DNA of 64,000 nucleotides from Streptomyces sp. Je 1-79 (GTDB taxonomy: Bacteria; Actinomycetota; Actinomycetes; Streptomycetales; Streptomycetaceae), in NCBI RefSeq assembly GCF_025195125.1, contig NZ_JAMGSL010000017.1, positions 1 through 64,000 of the forward strand, given 5' to 3'. Position numbers and translations under genes: made by a program. The stretch's first letter is position 1. Each line of letters opens with the position of its first letter. Shown piece by piece: positions 25,170 to 32,502 of the stretch. Below the pieces are notes generated by a model. It saw only the letters and a list, made by a program, of their open reading frames with translations, was not told where the DNA came from and ran no database searches.

Positions 25170-25649
25170 TCAGCAGCCGCAGTCCTCGGCGTCGACCGGC
25201 GCCGTCAGCGGGTCCGCGTCCTTCTTCTCGGGGCCCTCCCACGTCTCGTACGGGAAGCCCTCGCGGACCCAGTACTCGAAGCCGCCGAGCATCTCCTTCA
25301 CCTGGTAGCCCAGCTGGGCCAGGGCGAGCGCGGCGCGCGTCGCACCGTTGCAACCGGGACCCCAGCAGTACGTGACCACCGGCACGGACCTGTCGAGCAG
25401 CTGCTCGGCCTGCTCGGCGATGAGCGCGGTCGGCAGGTGGACGGCGCCGGGGACGTGACCCTGGTCCCAGGACGCGGTGGAGCGGGAGTCGACGACCACG
25501 AAGCCGAGGTCGCCTCCGGCGGCGACGGCGCTCGCGACGTCGGAGACGTCGGCGTGGAAGGCGAGGCTGGCGGAGAAGTAGGCGGCCGCTGCCTCGGGAG
25601 AGGCGGGCGGGGTGCGAAGTACGGCGTTGACCTGCGCGGTTGTCGTCAT
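25170..25649 (-). CDS. Rhodanese-domain protein
   Basis: 159 aa from ATG 25649. A single rhodanese (sulfurtransferase) domain with the substrate-pocket strand FVVVDSRSTASWDQGHVPGA and the active-site loop TYCWGPGCNGAT, whose first Cys would carry the persulfide. The C terminus EDCGC adds a Cys pair. No clear ribosome site precedes the ATG, so the transcript may be leaderless. It is divergent from an ECF41 sigma gene, and this family often neighbours redox or sulfur enzymes. Physiological acceptor unknown. Confidence 0.87.
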   Translation of the reverse strand: MTTTAQVNAVLRTPPASPEAAAAYFSASLAFHADVSDVASAVAAGGDLGFVVVDSRSTASWDQGHVPGAVHLPTALIAEQAEQLLDRSVPVVTYCWGPGCNGATRAALALAQLGYQVKEMLGGFEYWVREGFPYETWEGPEKKDADPLTAPVDAEDCGC

Positions 25650-25787
25650 GCGTGAAAATCTACGGTCGAAGATCACGGCGCTGAAGTGGCAATCCCCGGC
25701 AGTGCGACCGATCAGCCGGGGAAATCCTGGCGTTCGGCGGGGGACGGCAGGAGATCTCACGCAACGGACGGTTCCGGGCGGCGGACC

Positions 25788-25814
25788 TGTCACGTTCCGC
25801 CCGTGCGGTCCGTC
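25788..25814 (+). promoter_or_regulatory. ECF41-type autoregulatory promoter
   Basis: TGTCACG (25788-25794), a 16-bp spacer and CGTC (25811-25814) match the published ECF41 promoter pattern (TGTCACA then CGTC). It is 33 bp upstream of the SigJ-like gene start, so the sigma factor probably transcribes itself. Confidence 0.65.
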
Positions 25815-25847
25815 ATCTCGATGACGGCATCAACGAGGGAGACACCG

Positions 25848-26738
25848 ATGGACGAGAAGGACCTCCTGGCCGAGCGCTTCCAGGCCGACCGCACCCACCT
25901 CAAGGCGGTCGCCTACCGGATGCTCGGGTCGCTGAGCGAGGCCGAGGACGCCGTCCAGGAGGCGTGGCTCAAGCTCAGCCGCTCCGACATCAGCGAGGTG
26001 CAAAACCTCAGCGGCTGGCTGACGACGGTCGTCGGCCGGCTCTGCCTCGACATGCTGCGCTCGCGGTCCTCCCGCCGGGAGGACCCGCTGGAGTACTACG
26101 TCCCCGATCCGCTGGTCCGGGGCCCGGAGGGCGCCACGCGCGACCCGGAGGAGGAGGCGCTGCTCACCGACTCGGTGGGCCTGGCGCTGCTCGTGGTCCT
26201 GGAGACGCTGGGGCCGGCCGAGCGGCTCGCCTTCGTCCTGCACGACATGTTCGCGGTCTCCTTCGACGAGATCGCCCCGATCGTGGACCGCACCCCGGCG
26301 GCGACGCGCCAGCTCGCCAGCCGGGCCCGCCGCCGCGTCCAGAGCGCGGCGCCCGCCCCGGCGCCCGACCTCACCCGGCAGCGCCAGGTCGTCGACGCCT
26401 TCATGGCGGCGTCCAAGGCGGGCGACTTCGAGGGGCTGCTCGCGGTCCTCGACCCGGACGTGGTCCTGCGGGCCGACGGCGGCAAGGTCCCCGCGCTGTC
26501 GAAGCTGATCCGCGGCGCCGAGGCGGTCGTCAGGCAGGCGCTCACGTTCGCCCCCTACCGCCGCGAGTACCGGAACGTCCTGGTCAACGGCGCCCCGGGC
26601 ATCGTGTCGTTCGTGGACGGCGGCCGGCTGGGCGGGCTCATGGGCTTCACGATCGTGGACGACCGCATCGTGGAGATCCAGATCATCGCGGACCCGGAGC
26701 GCCTGGAGACGCTGGGCGTACCGGGGCTGGAGGGCTGA
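25848..26738 (+). CDS. ECF41/SigJ-type RNA polymerase sigma factor with SnoaL-like C terminus
   Basis: 296 aa from ATG 25848 (GAGGGAG upstream). Region 2 at about 5-70 (HLKAVAYRMLGSLSEAEDAV) and region 4 at about 110-165 (GPAERLAFVLHDMFAVSFDE, ATRQLASRARRRVQ) are followed by a SnoaL/NTF2-like domain of about 110 residues (RQVVDAFMAASKAGDFEGLL to VDDRIVEIQIIAD). In ECF41 proteins this extension replaces a separate anti-sigma factor and modulates activity; many members sit beside an oxidoreductase or decarboxylase gene, here instead a divergent rhodanese. Confidence 0.9.
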   Translation: MDEKDLLAERFQADRTHLKAVAYRMLGSLSEAEDAVQEAWLKLSRSDISEVQNLSGWLTTVVGRLCLDMLRSRSSRREDPLEYYVPDPLVRGPEGATRDPEEEALLTDSVGLALLVVLETLGPAERLAFVLHDMFAVSFDEIAPIVDRTPAATRQLASRARRRVQSAAPAPAPDLTRQRQVVDAFMAASKAGDFEGLLAVLDPDVVLRADGGKVPALSKLIRGAEAVVRQALTFAPYRREYRNVLVNGAPGIVSFVDGGRLGGLMGFTIVDDRIVEIQIIADPERLETLGVPGLEG

Positions 26739-26741
26739 GGG

Positions 26742-26775
26742 GACATTCGGGGTCCCCTCAGGGACCCCGAATGTC
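26742..26775. terminator. Strong hairpin terminator after the ECF41 gene
   Basis: A perfect 15-bp stem (GACATTCGGGGTCCC arms at 26742-26756 and 26761-26775) with a CTCA tetraloop begins a few bases after the TGA stop codon. Confidence 0.85.
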
Positions 26776-26881
26776 ATAGAGCATCCCGAAATGCGCCCAA
26801 GTGGGTGCGGTGCTGAGATGAGGCCATGTCCCGCGCCGGGCGTCCGGACGCAGGCGTCGAACCCGTGGAACGGAGCGAGAG

Positions 26882-28696
26882 ATGGCCGCCCTCCCCTTCG
26901 AGGACACCCGCGACTTCGAGAACGCCGACCGCGGGTTCATCGCCTCGCTCGCGCCCGCCGTCGTCAAGGACGCCGAGGGCCGCACCGTATGGGACAACGA
27001 CGCCTACGAGTTCCTCAAGGCCGAGTGCCCCGACACCGCGAACCCGAGTCTGTGGCGGCAGGCGCAGCTCGCCTCGAAGCAGGGGCTGTACGAGGTCACC
27101 GAGGGCATCTACCAGGTGCGGGGCCTGGACCTGTCGAACATGACGGTCGTCGAGGGCGAGCACGGCGTGATCGTCATCGACCCGCTCATCTCCGCCGAGA
27201 CCGCCGCCGCCGCGCTCGCGCTCTACCGGGAGCACCGCGGCGACCGCCCGGTCACCGGCCTGATCTACACCCACTCGCACGGCGACCACTTCGGCGGCGC
27301 CCGCGGCGTACTGCCGCGCGGCACCGAGGAGGGCGTGCCGGTCCTGGCCCCCGTGGGGTTCCTGAAACACGCCGTCAGCGAGAACGTCTACGCCGGCAAC
27401 GCCATGACCCGCCGGGCGGTCTTCATGTACGGCGACCGGCTGCCCAAGGCACCCGACGGCCAGATCGGCGCCGGCCTGGGCATGACCACCTCCACCGGCA
27501 CCATCACGCTCGTCCCGCCGACCGTCGACATCACGGAGACGGGGCAGGAGGAGACGGTCGACGGGGTACGGATCGTCTTCCAGCTGACGCCCGGCACGGA
27601 GGCGCCGGCCGAGATGAACTTCCTCTTCCCGGACCGGCGGGCGCTGTGCCTGGCCGAGAACGCCACGCACAACATGCACAACGTCCTGACCCTGCGGGGC
27701 GCCGTCGTGCGCGACGCGCACATCTGGTCCCGCTACCTCGACGAGGCCATCGACCTCTTCGACGGGCGCTACGACGTCGCCTTCGCCTCGCACCACTGGC
27801 CCACCTGGGGCCACGACGACGTCGTGACGTACCTCTCCGAGCAGCGCGACCTGTACGCGTACCTGCACGACCAGACCCTGCGCATGCTCAACGACGGCCT
27901 CACCGGCCCGGAGATCGCCGAGGAGATGAGGCTGCCGCCGGCCCTGGAGAACTCCTGGCACGCGCGCGGCTACTACGGCTCGCTCAGCCACAACACCAAG
28001 GCGATCTACCAGCGTTACCTGGGCTGGTTCGACGGCAACGCGGCCCACCTCTGGGAGCACCCTCCGGTGGAGATCGCCAAGCGGTACGTGGACGCGATGG
28101 GCGGCCCCGAGCAGACGCTGGCCAAGGCCCGGGGCTACGCCGACTCCGGCGACCTCCGCTTCGCCGCCACCCTGCTCAACCACCTCGTCTTCGCCGACCC
28201 CGGCGACACGGACGCCAAGCAGACCCTCGCCGACGTCTACGACCGGCTCGGCCACGGCGCCGAGAACGGACCCTGGCGCAACTTCTACCTCACCTCGGCC
28301 ATGGAACTGCGCCACGGCGAGAACACCGCTCTGCTCGACGCCACCAACCCGGAGATGACGGCGGCACTGACCACCGACATGCTCCTGGACTCGGTCGCCA
28401 TCCGGATCGACGGCCCCCGGGCCTGGGACGAGGACCTCACGATCGACCTGGTCCTCACCGACGAACGGCGCCACCACCGCCTCACCCTCCACAACGGGGC
28501 CCTCACCCACCGCGCCGTCTCCACCCCCCGCACCCCGGCCGGGCTGACCCTCACCCTCACCAGGCCACAGCTCCTGGGCGTCCTCGCGGGCGGGAGCCTC
28601 GACGGCATCGCGACGACCGGAGACCCGGCCCTCCTCGCCCGCCTCTTCTCCTACGTGACGAAGCCCGACCCCGGCTTCCCGATCGTGACCCCCTGA
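26882..28696 (+). CDS. Alkyl/aryl sulfatase of the metallo-beta-lactamase fold (SdsA1-like)
   Basis: 604 aa from ATG 26882 (GGAGCGAGAG upstream). The N-terminal half is a metallo-beta-lactamase domain with zinc ligands in YTHSHGDHFGGARG and further acidic and His ligands in CLAENATHNMHN and ASHHWPTWG. A helical dimerisation domain follows (about 330-450), and the C terminus is an SCP2-like lipid-binding domain (TTDMLLDSVAIRIDGPRAWD). Such enzymes release sulfate from alkyl sulfates such as SDS. No signal peptide is visible, so it is probably cytoplasmic. Together with the rhodanese and the sulfatase at 58308 it points to sulfur scavenging. Confidence 0.9.
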   Translation: MAALPFEDTRDFENADRGFIASLAPAVVKDAEGRTVWDNDAYEFLKAECPDTANPSLWRQAQLASKQGLYEVTEGIYQVRGLDLSNMTVVEGEHGVIVIDPLISAETAAAALALYREHRGDRPVTGLIYTHSHGDHFGGARGVLPRGTEEGVPVLAPVGFLKHAVSENVYAGNAMTRRAVFMYGDRLPKAPDGQIGAGLGMTTSTGTITLVPPTVDITETGQEETVDGVRIVFQLTPGTEAPAEMNFLFPDRRALCLAENATHNMHNVLTLRGAVVRDAHIWSRYLDEAIDLFDGRYDVAFASHHWPTWGHDDVVTYLSEQRDLYAYLHDQTLRMLNDGLTGPEIAEEMRLPPALENSWHARGYYGSLSHNTKAIYQRYLGWFDGNAAHLWEHPPVEIAKRYVDAMGGPEQTLAKARGYADSGDLRFAATLLNHLVFADPGDTDAKQTLADVYDRLGHGAENGPWRNFYLTSAMELRHGENTALLDATNPEMTAALTTDMLLDSVAIRIDGPRAWDEDLTIDLVLTDERRHHRLTLHNGALTHRAVSTPRTPAGLTLTLTRPQLLGVLAGGSLDGIATTGDPALLARLFSYVTKPDPGFPIVTP

Positions 28697-28740
28697 CCGA
28701 ACGGCGCGACCCCACGCTCACGCACTCGCCCGAAAACGAC

Positions 28741-28778
28741 GAAGCGCCTCGACCGGCGACAACCGGTCGAGGCGCTTC
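28741..28778. terminator. Hairpin terminator, ancestral tRNA-Lys terminator
   Basis: A 16-bp stem (GAAGCGCCTCGACCGG arms at 28741-28756 and 28763-28778). Read leftward it is followed by GTCGTTTTC, the typical ending of a Streptomyces tRNA transcript. It lies directly beyond the duplicated tRNA-Lys end, so it probably terminated the tRNA before the island inserted; it can also end the rightward alkyl sulfatase transcript. Confidence 0.75.
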
Positions 28779-28786
28779 CGCTACAC

Positions 28787-28822
28787 GTAGGCCGTGTGGG
28801 ACTCGCACCCACAACCAACGGA
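28787..28822. repeat. att-like duplicate of the tRNA-Lys 3' end
   Basis: Thirty-six bases match 33400-33435, the 3' part of tRNA-Lys including the T arm, with one difference (C at 28806, A at 33419). The shared core starts GTAGGCCGTGTGGGACTCG. A truncated tRNA end in direct orientation at this distance is the signature of integration by a tyrosine recombinase into the tRNA gene. Confidence 0.85.
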
Positions 28823-28962
28823 GCCACGGCGCGGACTGGTACGCCGGCACGGTCGGCGTCGCCCGCGGCACGAACCTGGCGCGGATCTCACGCCGGCGAC
28901 GTCGAGACCGGTCGTCGCCGGATGGCGCGAACCGCCTCGGCCCAAGAGAGCGGAGCCTCCGT

Positions 28963-29295
28963 ATGCGTCCTGAGAATTGGGCCTCAATCGGCGTGTCAGC
29001 GGTTACCGGCGTCTGCGGCGTCTGGGCAGCCCGAGCCGCACGCAGGACACCCCGGCAGGAAAAACGCGATGACTTCACCGTCATCCGCGATAGCCTCCAG
29101 CAACAGATCGATGGGCTGAAGGCAGACGCCGCCAGCCAGCAGGATCAGATCAGCGGGCAGGGCGCAGCGATCAGCTGGCTCGTCACCGACCGCCACAGCC
29201 TCGTCGGACACATCCGCCAGGCTGGCATGGAGCCGCCGGCCCCGCGACCGATCCCCGTAAGGGCACGTCCCTTCCTCGATCACATCGACGTGTAA
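28963..29295 (+). CDS. Small membrane/coiled-coil protein, phage-like
   Basis: 110 aa from ATG 28963. The N terminus carries a short hydrophobic helix (ASIGVSAVTGVCGVWAARAA), then a heptad-like coiled coil (IRDSLQQQIDGLKADAASQQ) and a Pro-rich tail. No family is recognised. Size and layout recall small membrane proteins of actinobacterial phages and integrative elements. It opens the island beside the att copy and is followed 14 bp later by a 47-aa gene. Confidence 0.6.
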   Translation: MRPENWASIGVSAVTGVCGVWAARAARRTPRQEKRDDFTVIRDSLQQQIDGLKADAASQQDQISGQGAAISWLVTDRHSLVGHIRQAGMEPPAPRPIPVRARPFLDHIDV

Positions 29296-29309
29296 GAACT
29301 GGAGTACGA

Positions 29310-29453
29310 GTGCCTGAGAAGACACTGCTGGCACGCCCTGCCTACAACGAGGCGGCCACTGGCGCAGACGCCTCCGGCTGGCAGCCCGCCCCGCAGTACC
29401 AGGGGCTGTTCCTCGAACCCGACCTTCCGCCAGCCGGCGACGACGAGGACTAA
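29310..29453 (+). CDS. 47-aa hypothetical protein
   Basis: GTG 29310 lies five bases after GGAG at 29301-29304. The translation runs MPEKTLLARPAYNEAATGAD and ends LEPDLPPAGDDED: acidic, hydrophilic, with no Cys, signal or domain visible. It follows the coiled-coil gene by 14 bp in the same direction, and a GC hairpin with TTTCG follows it, so the two probably form a short operon. Its reality rests on the ribosome site and spacing. Confidence 0.5.
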   Translation: MPEKTLLARPAYNEAATGADASGWQPAPQYQGLFLEPDLPPAGDDED

Positions 29454-29472
29454 CAAGGCACGTGCGGTACCC

Positions 29473-29513
29473 CCTGCCCCCTTCGTCTTCTTCGGGCGGA
29501 GGGGGCGGTTTCG
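29473..29513 (+). terminator. Probable terminator of the two-gene island operon
   Basis: GCCCCC and GGGGGC arms separated by an unpaired CT/GA-rich stretch are followed by GGTTTCG. It lies between convergent genes (47-aa gene and flavoprotein). The stem is shorter than most others in this window. Confidence 0.5.
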
Positions 29514-29525
29514 TCGTGTCCGGGG

Positions 29526-30065
29526 TCAGTCGGCCGATCCGAGCCCGTTCAACGAGTCGAGCGCAGCCCGCCACGGGTACGTCGCCGGGTTTCCCTGGCC
29601 GGGCTGGTTCGGCACGAACCCGCCCTCGCCGTACAGCACCGTCACCCCGGCGGCGCGCAGCGTCTCCACGGACTGTTCGAACTGCGGGTGCTGCACGTAA
29701 GCCGCGTTCACGCACGGCATCGCCACCGTCGGAATCGCCTTCCCGATGCCCTCCGCGACCACCCCGACGATGAACTTGTCCGTCAGCCCGAGCGCCCACG
29801 CGTTCACAGTGTTGAAGGTGGCCGGCGCCACGAGGATCGCGTCCGCCTTCGGCCACACGTCGGGTTCACCTGGCAGCTTGTAGTCCCAGCGCACGGGATG
29901 TCCGGTGAGTGCCGCGAGGCCGTCGAGGGAATCGGCCAGCCATCGGGCGGCGGTCGGGGTGAGGCCGAGGCAGACGTCCCAGCCGTCGGCCTGCGCGTCC
30001 TCAACGACGCGGGCGATGTCGAACACGGGCGGGGCCGCCGAGCTGAACAGGTACAGAGTGCTCAT
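29526..30065 (-). CDS. Flavoprotein of the HFCD/phosphopantothenoylcysteine decarboxylase family
   Basis: 179 aa, a complete single-domain protein of the family size. The N terminus MSTLYLFSSAAPPVFDIARV is the FMN-binding strand-loop; LVAPATFNTVNAWALGLTD corresponds to the PASANT-type motif that contacts FMN and substrate. Family members decarboxylate Cys in phosphopantothenoylcysteine or at the C terminus of peptides (EpiD, MibD), but the substrate here is unknown. It is divergent from an Xre-TPR regulator across 118 bp, a pairing I recall in Streptomyces accessory regions. It is not the housekeeping CoaBC, which is a longer fusion. Confidence 0.8.
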   Translation of the reverse strand: MSTLYLFSSAAPPVFDIARVVEDAQADGWDVCLGLTPTAARWLADSLDGLAALTGHPVRWDYKLPGEPDVWPKADAILVAPATFNTVNAWALGLTDKFIVGVVAEGIGKAIPTVAMPCVNAAYVQHPQFEQSVETLRAAGVTVLYGEGGFVPNQPGQGNPATYPWRAALDSLNGLGSAD

Positions 30066-30183
30066 GGGCCTATCCGATCACATGCAACCGCCCCCGCTCC
30101 GGGTGGAGTCGAGGGCGGAAGAGGCACACCCGTGGTTGTGCGCGGGTACCGTTCCGGATGACGAGTCAGGAACGGAGACCAGT

Positions 30184-31368
30184 ATGCCCTCCTCCGACGA
30201 CGACCACACCGGAACGCGCATCAAGGAGCAGCGGCGCCTTGCCCGGCTGAGCCAGCGCGAGTTAGCCGAACGGCTCCCGTACTCCTACAGCTGGCTGACG
30301 CAGGTGGAGTGCGGCGCCCGCCCGGCGTCCGCCGACTTCACTGCCGCTGTCGCGCGCGTGCTCCGGGTCGACGTCACCGCCCTGACGGGACAGCCCTACA
30401 TGACCCAGCTTCACCAAGACCGCTTGGCCGACCTCGTCCGGCCCATCCGCGAGTCCCTCGACCTGTACGACCTCGGCCCGGACCCCGCGCTCACCGTCCG
30501 CACCACCGACCAGCTCGTCACCGCCGCCGACGAACTGTGTGCGCAGGTCCGCGCTACCCGCCTCCACGCCGCGGCGACGAGCCTCCCCGACGTGGTAACC
30601 GAACTCACCACCCTGGCGTGGCAGACGCCCACCACCGCTCTGTGGCAGGCCCTTGCGTCCACGTACCGCACCGCGCACGACATCTCCGTCAAGCTCGGCT
30701 ACTACGACCTCTCCGCCGTCGCCCTCGACCGCATGGACTGGGCTGCCCAACGCGCCTCCGACCCCTGCCTCGCTGCCGTCCGCCAGTACATGCGCGCCCT
30801 GGTCTACTTCCGCGAGGGCGAGTACTCCATCGGCCGCAGGCTCATCGGCTCCGGGCACGGCATCCTCGGTCAGGCCGAGACGACGCGCGAGACCCTGGCG
30901 GTGGCTGGTCAGCTGCACCTCGGGGCGTCTGTGATCGCAGCACGGGCGGGCGTCGACACGGTGGTTGACACGCACATCGAGGAGGCGACCGCGCTCGCCG
31001 GCCGTGTGGGCGAGGCGACTGATGTGCACTGGCTGTCGTTCGGGCCGACGAACGTGGCCATGCACAAGATGAGCGCTGCGGTGGAGATGCGGCAGTACGA
31101 CGCGGCCCTGAAGCAGGCGAAAAGGATTAAGCCCGCAGCATCGACGGCAACGAGTCGCCGAGCGCACTTCCTCATCGACCGGGCCCGCTCGGAGATGGAG
31201 CTCGGCAAGGCGGATGCCGCGCTGAAGTCGCTCGTCGCGGCCCGCCGCGCGGCGCCCGAGCAGACGCGCTACCACCCCGGCGCGCGCGAGACGATCCGCG
31301 GCCTGGTCCATCTTTCCCGGCGGACCCCGGAGACGCTCGGCAGCATGGCCAACTGGATCGGCATGTAG
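30184..31368 (+). CDS. Xre-family regulator with TPR-like C-terminal domain, contains a TTA codon
   Basis: 394 aa from ATG 30184, preceded by GGAG. Residues about 10-65 form a Cro/C1-type helix-turn-helix (IKEQRRLARLSQRELAERLP, SYSWLTQVECGARPASADFT). The rest is helical, TPR-like, with a C-terminal LDRMDWAAQRASDPCLAAVR and IDRARSEMELGKADAALKSL. Such proteins resemble peptide- or metabolite-sensing regulators. The Leu of REL is TTA (30262-30264), implying bldA-dependent translation. It is divergent from the flavoprotein gene, which it may control. Confidence 0.85.
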   Translation: MPSSDDDHTGTRIKEQRRLARLSQRELAERLPYSYSWLTQVECGARPASADFTAAVARVLRVDVTALTGQPYMTQLHQDRLADLVRPIRESLDLYDLGPDPALTVRTTDQLVTAADELCAQVRATRLHAAATSLPDVVTELTTLAWQTPTTALWQALASTYRTAHDISVKLGYYDLSAVALDRMDWAAQRASDPCLAAVRQYMRALVYFREGEYSIGRRLIGSGHGILGQAETTRETLAVAGQLHLGASVIAARAGVDTVVDTHIEEATALAGRVGEATDVHWLSFGPTNVAMHKMSAAVEMRQYDAALKQAKRIKPAASTATSRRAHFLIDRARSEMELGKADAALKSLVAARRAAPEQTRYHPGARETIRGLVHLSRRTPETLGSMANWIGM

Positions 31369-31373
31369 CGCCC

Positions 31374-31401
31374 GGAACTCTCTCTGAACTGAGAGAGTTC
31401 C
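31374..31401. terminator. Hairpin after the Xre gene
   Basis: GGAACTCTCTC (31374-31384) and GAGAGAGTTCC (31391-31401) form a perfect 11-bp stem with a 6-nt loop just beyond the stop codon. There is no T run; a role as operator for the following small genes is possible. Confidence 0.6.
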
Positions 31402-31466
31402 CGCCCCTTCGGCTCGCCACGATGGACATAGTTCCTGATCAGCCGCCGAGCCGGGGGTGTCCCGTG

Positions 31467-31640
31467 ATGACGATGAGGGTGTATCGGGCGCGGCCCGGTA
31501 CCGCGGAGACGTGGCCTGTGAGCGGGCCCGTCACGGTCCCGACCGGCGACCCGGAGCGGCCGAGGGACAACATCCTCGTGTACCCGCCGTGTGCCTGCGC
31601 CCGCCACAATGCTCCCGCGCCCGAGCGGAGCGAGTCGTGA
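31467..31640 (+). CDS. 57-aa hypothetical protein of the island
   Basis: Starts at ATG 31467 (or GTG 31464) after GGGGGTG. The product MTMRVYRARPGTAETWPVSG is basic at the start and Pro-rich, with a CAC motif near the end; no domain is recognised. Its TGA stop overlaps the GTG of the next gene (GTGA at 31637-31640), so the two are translationally coupled. Confidence 0.55.
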   Translation: MTMRVYRARPGTAETWPVSGPVTVPTGDPERPRDNILVYPPCACARHNAPAPERSES

Positions 31641-31819
31641 AGACCTGCGCGTGGTGCGGCCAGCCGATCGTCGGCGAGGCCCGGCCGATCGGCAACGACG
31701 ACGCGGCCAGCGGCGTGCACGCCGCGGCGTACTGGCACGGGAACCCGGATGAGTGCGGCCGCCGTCAGCAGCTCCTGCCGGGTCCGGACCGGCTCCGCGT
31801 CCCGCGGCTCGCCCGGTGA
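31637..31819 (+). CDS. 60-aa zinc-ribbon-like protein of the island
   Basis: GTG 31637 overlaps the previous stop by 4 bp. The product begins MKTCAWCGQPIVGEARPIGN and later has HAAAYWHGNPDECGRR; the CxxC pair with a later His and Cys looks like a half zinc ribbon. Its stop overlaps the following GTG in the same GTGA fashion. Function unknown. Confidence 0.55.
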   Translation: MKTCAWCGQPIVGEARPIGNDDAASGVHAAAYWHGNPDECGRRQQLLPGPDRLRVPRLAR

Positions 31820-31899
31820 CCGAGTGGCAGCGGCAGACGATCTACTGCCTGATCGTCCTCGGCATCCTCGCCGCCATCGCCGTCGACGTCACCCCCTGA
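31816..31899 (+). CDS. 27-aa single-helix membrane peptide
   Basis: GTG 31816 to TGA 31899, coupled to the preceding gene by a GTGA overlap. Residues 8-24 (TIYCLIVLGILAAIAVDV) form one hydrophobic helix with a polar start (MTEWQRQ) and no room for anything else. Tiny membrane peptides of this form may be toxins, complex subunits or holin-like. Supported mainly by the coupling and the coherent helix. Confidence 0.45.
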   Translation: MTEWQRQTIYCLIVLGILAAIAVDVTP

Positions 31900-31903
31900 A
31901 CTC

Positions 31904-31923
31904 CTGCCCGTGACCACGGGCAG
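31904..31923. terminator. Short hairpin after the small-gene run
   Basis: CTGCCCGTG and CACGGGCAG arms around an AC loop follow the 27-aa peptide gene and precede the next ribosome site (CCAGGAGAG). It may separate the two units. Confidence 0.45.
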
Positions 31924-31981
31924 GGCACGACCGCTCCGGCCGTCCTGCCGCAGCGGAAGGCACATCCCACCAGGAGAGCAG

Positions 31982-32449
31982 ATGACCATCGCGTTAGAGC
32001 GTCCCGTGGGCACCACCGACCCGGCCACGCTCGTCGAGCCCGAGCTGCGTGAGCGGCTCGCCACCCGCATCACCAAGGACCACCCCGAGATCGACACACC
32101 GACCGCGCGTCGGATCGTAGGCCAGACCGCCGCCTTCCTCGCCGCCGGCGCCCGCAAGCCGGGACAGAGCCTGGTCCCCAGCGAGCTCGTGGACATCGGC
32201 TGGCACACATGGATCCTCCACACCGTCGACTACGCCGAGTTCTGCCAGCGCGTCGCCGGCCGGTTCATCCACCACATCCCGACCGACGAGGGCGAGACGG
32301 TTCCCGGCGGCCCCGCCGCCGCGCATGAGCGGACTCTCGCCGCCATCACCGCGGCCGGGTACGTGGTCGACCAGGACCTCTGGCTGCACGCCGGAAACGA
32401 ATGCGGCCAGTGCCATCAGGGGTGCCACGACAGCCCCAAGAAGCAGTAG
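31982..32449 (+). CDS. Glycine-rich-domain-like protein with Cys-rich tail, contains a TTA codon
   Basis: 155 aa from ATG 31982, after CCAGGAGAGCAG. The core ELVDIGWHTWILHTVDYAEF and CQRVAGRFIHHIPTDE match the W-H-x-x-L-x-T-x-x-Y pattern of glycine-rich-domain-containing (GRDP-like) proteins. The C terminus adds CGQCHQGCH, possible metal ligands. The fifth codon is TTA (31994-31996), so bldA should gate its translation. Biochemical function of the family is unclear. A 26-bp palindrome follows the stop. Confidence 0.6.
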   Translation: MTIALERPVGTTDPATLVEPELRERLATRITKDHPEIDTPTARRIVGQTAAFLAAGARKPGQSLVPSELVDIGWHTWILHTVDYAEFCQRVAGRFIHHIPTDEGETVPGGPAAAHERTLAAITAAGYVVDQDLWLHAGNECGQCHQGCHDSPKKQ

Positions 32450-32470
32450 CCGCGCCACATGCAACACTCC

Positions 32471-32496
32471 AGCCGTCCGGCGCGCGCCGGACGGCT
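32471..32496. terminator. 26-bp perfect palindrome, probable terminator
   Basis: AGCCGTCCGGCGC followed by its exact reverse complement. It lies 22 bp after the previous stop codon and 7 bp before the methyltransferase ATG at 32503, so it may also affect that gene's translation. Confidence 0.65.
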
Positions 32497-32502
32497 GGCC
32501 CT

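Noticed and set aside
29905-30183. Longer N terminus for the Xre regulator starting at 29905
   Set aside because: It would overlap the divergent flavoprotein gene and its promoter; ATG 30184 has a good ribosome site and starts just before the helix-turn-helix.
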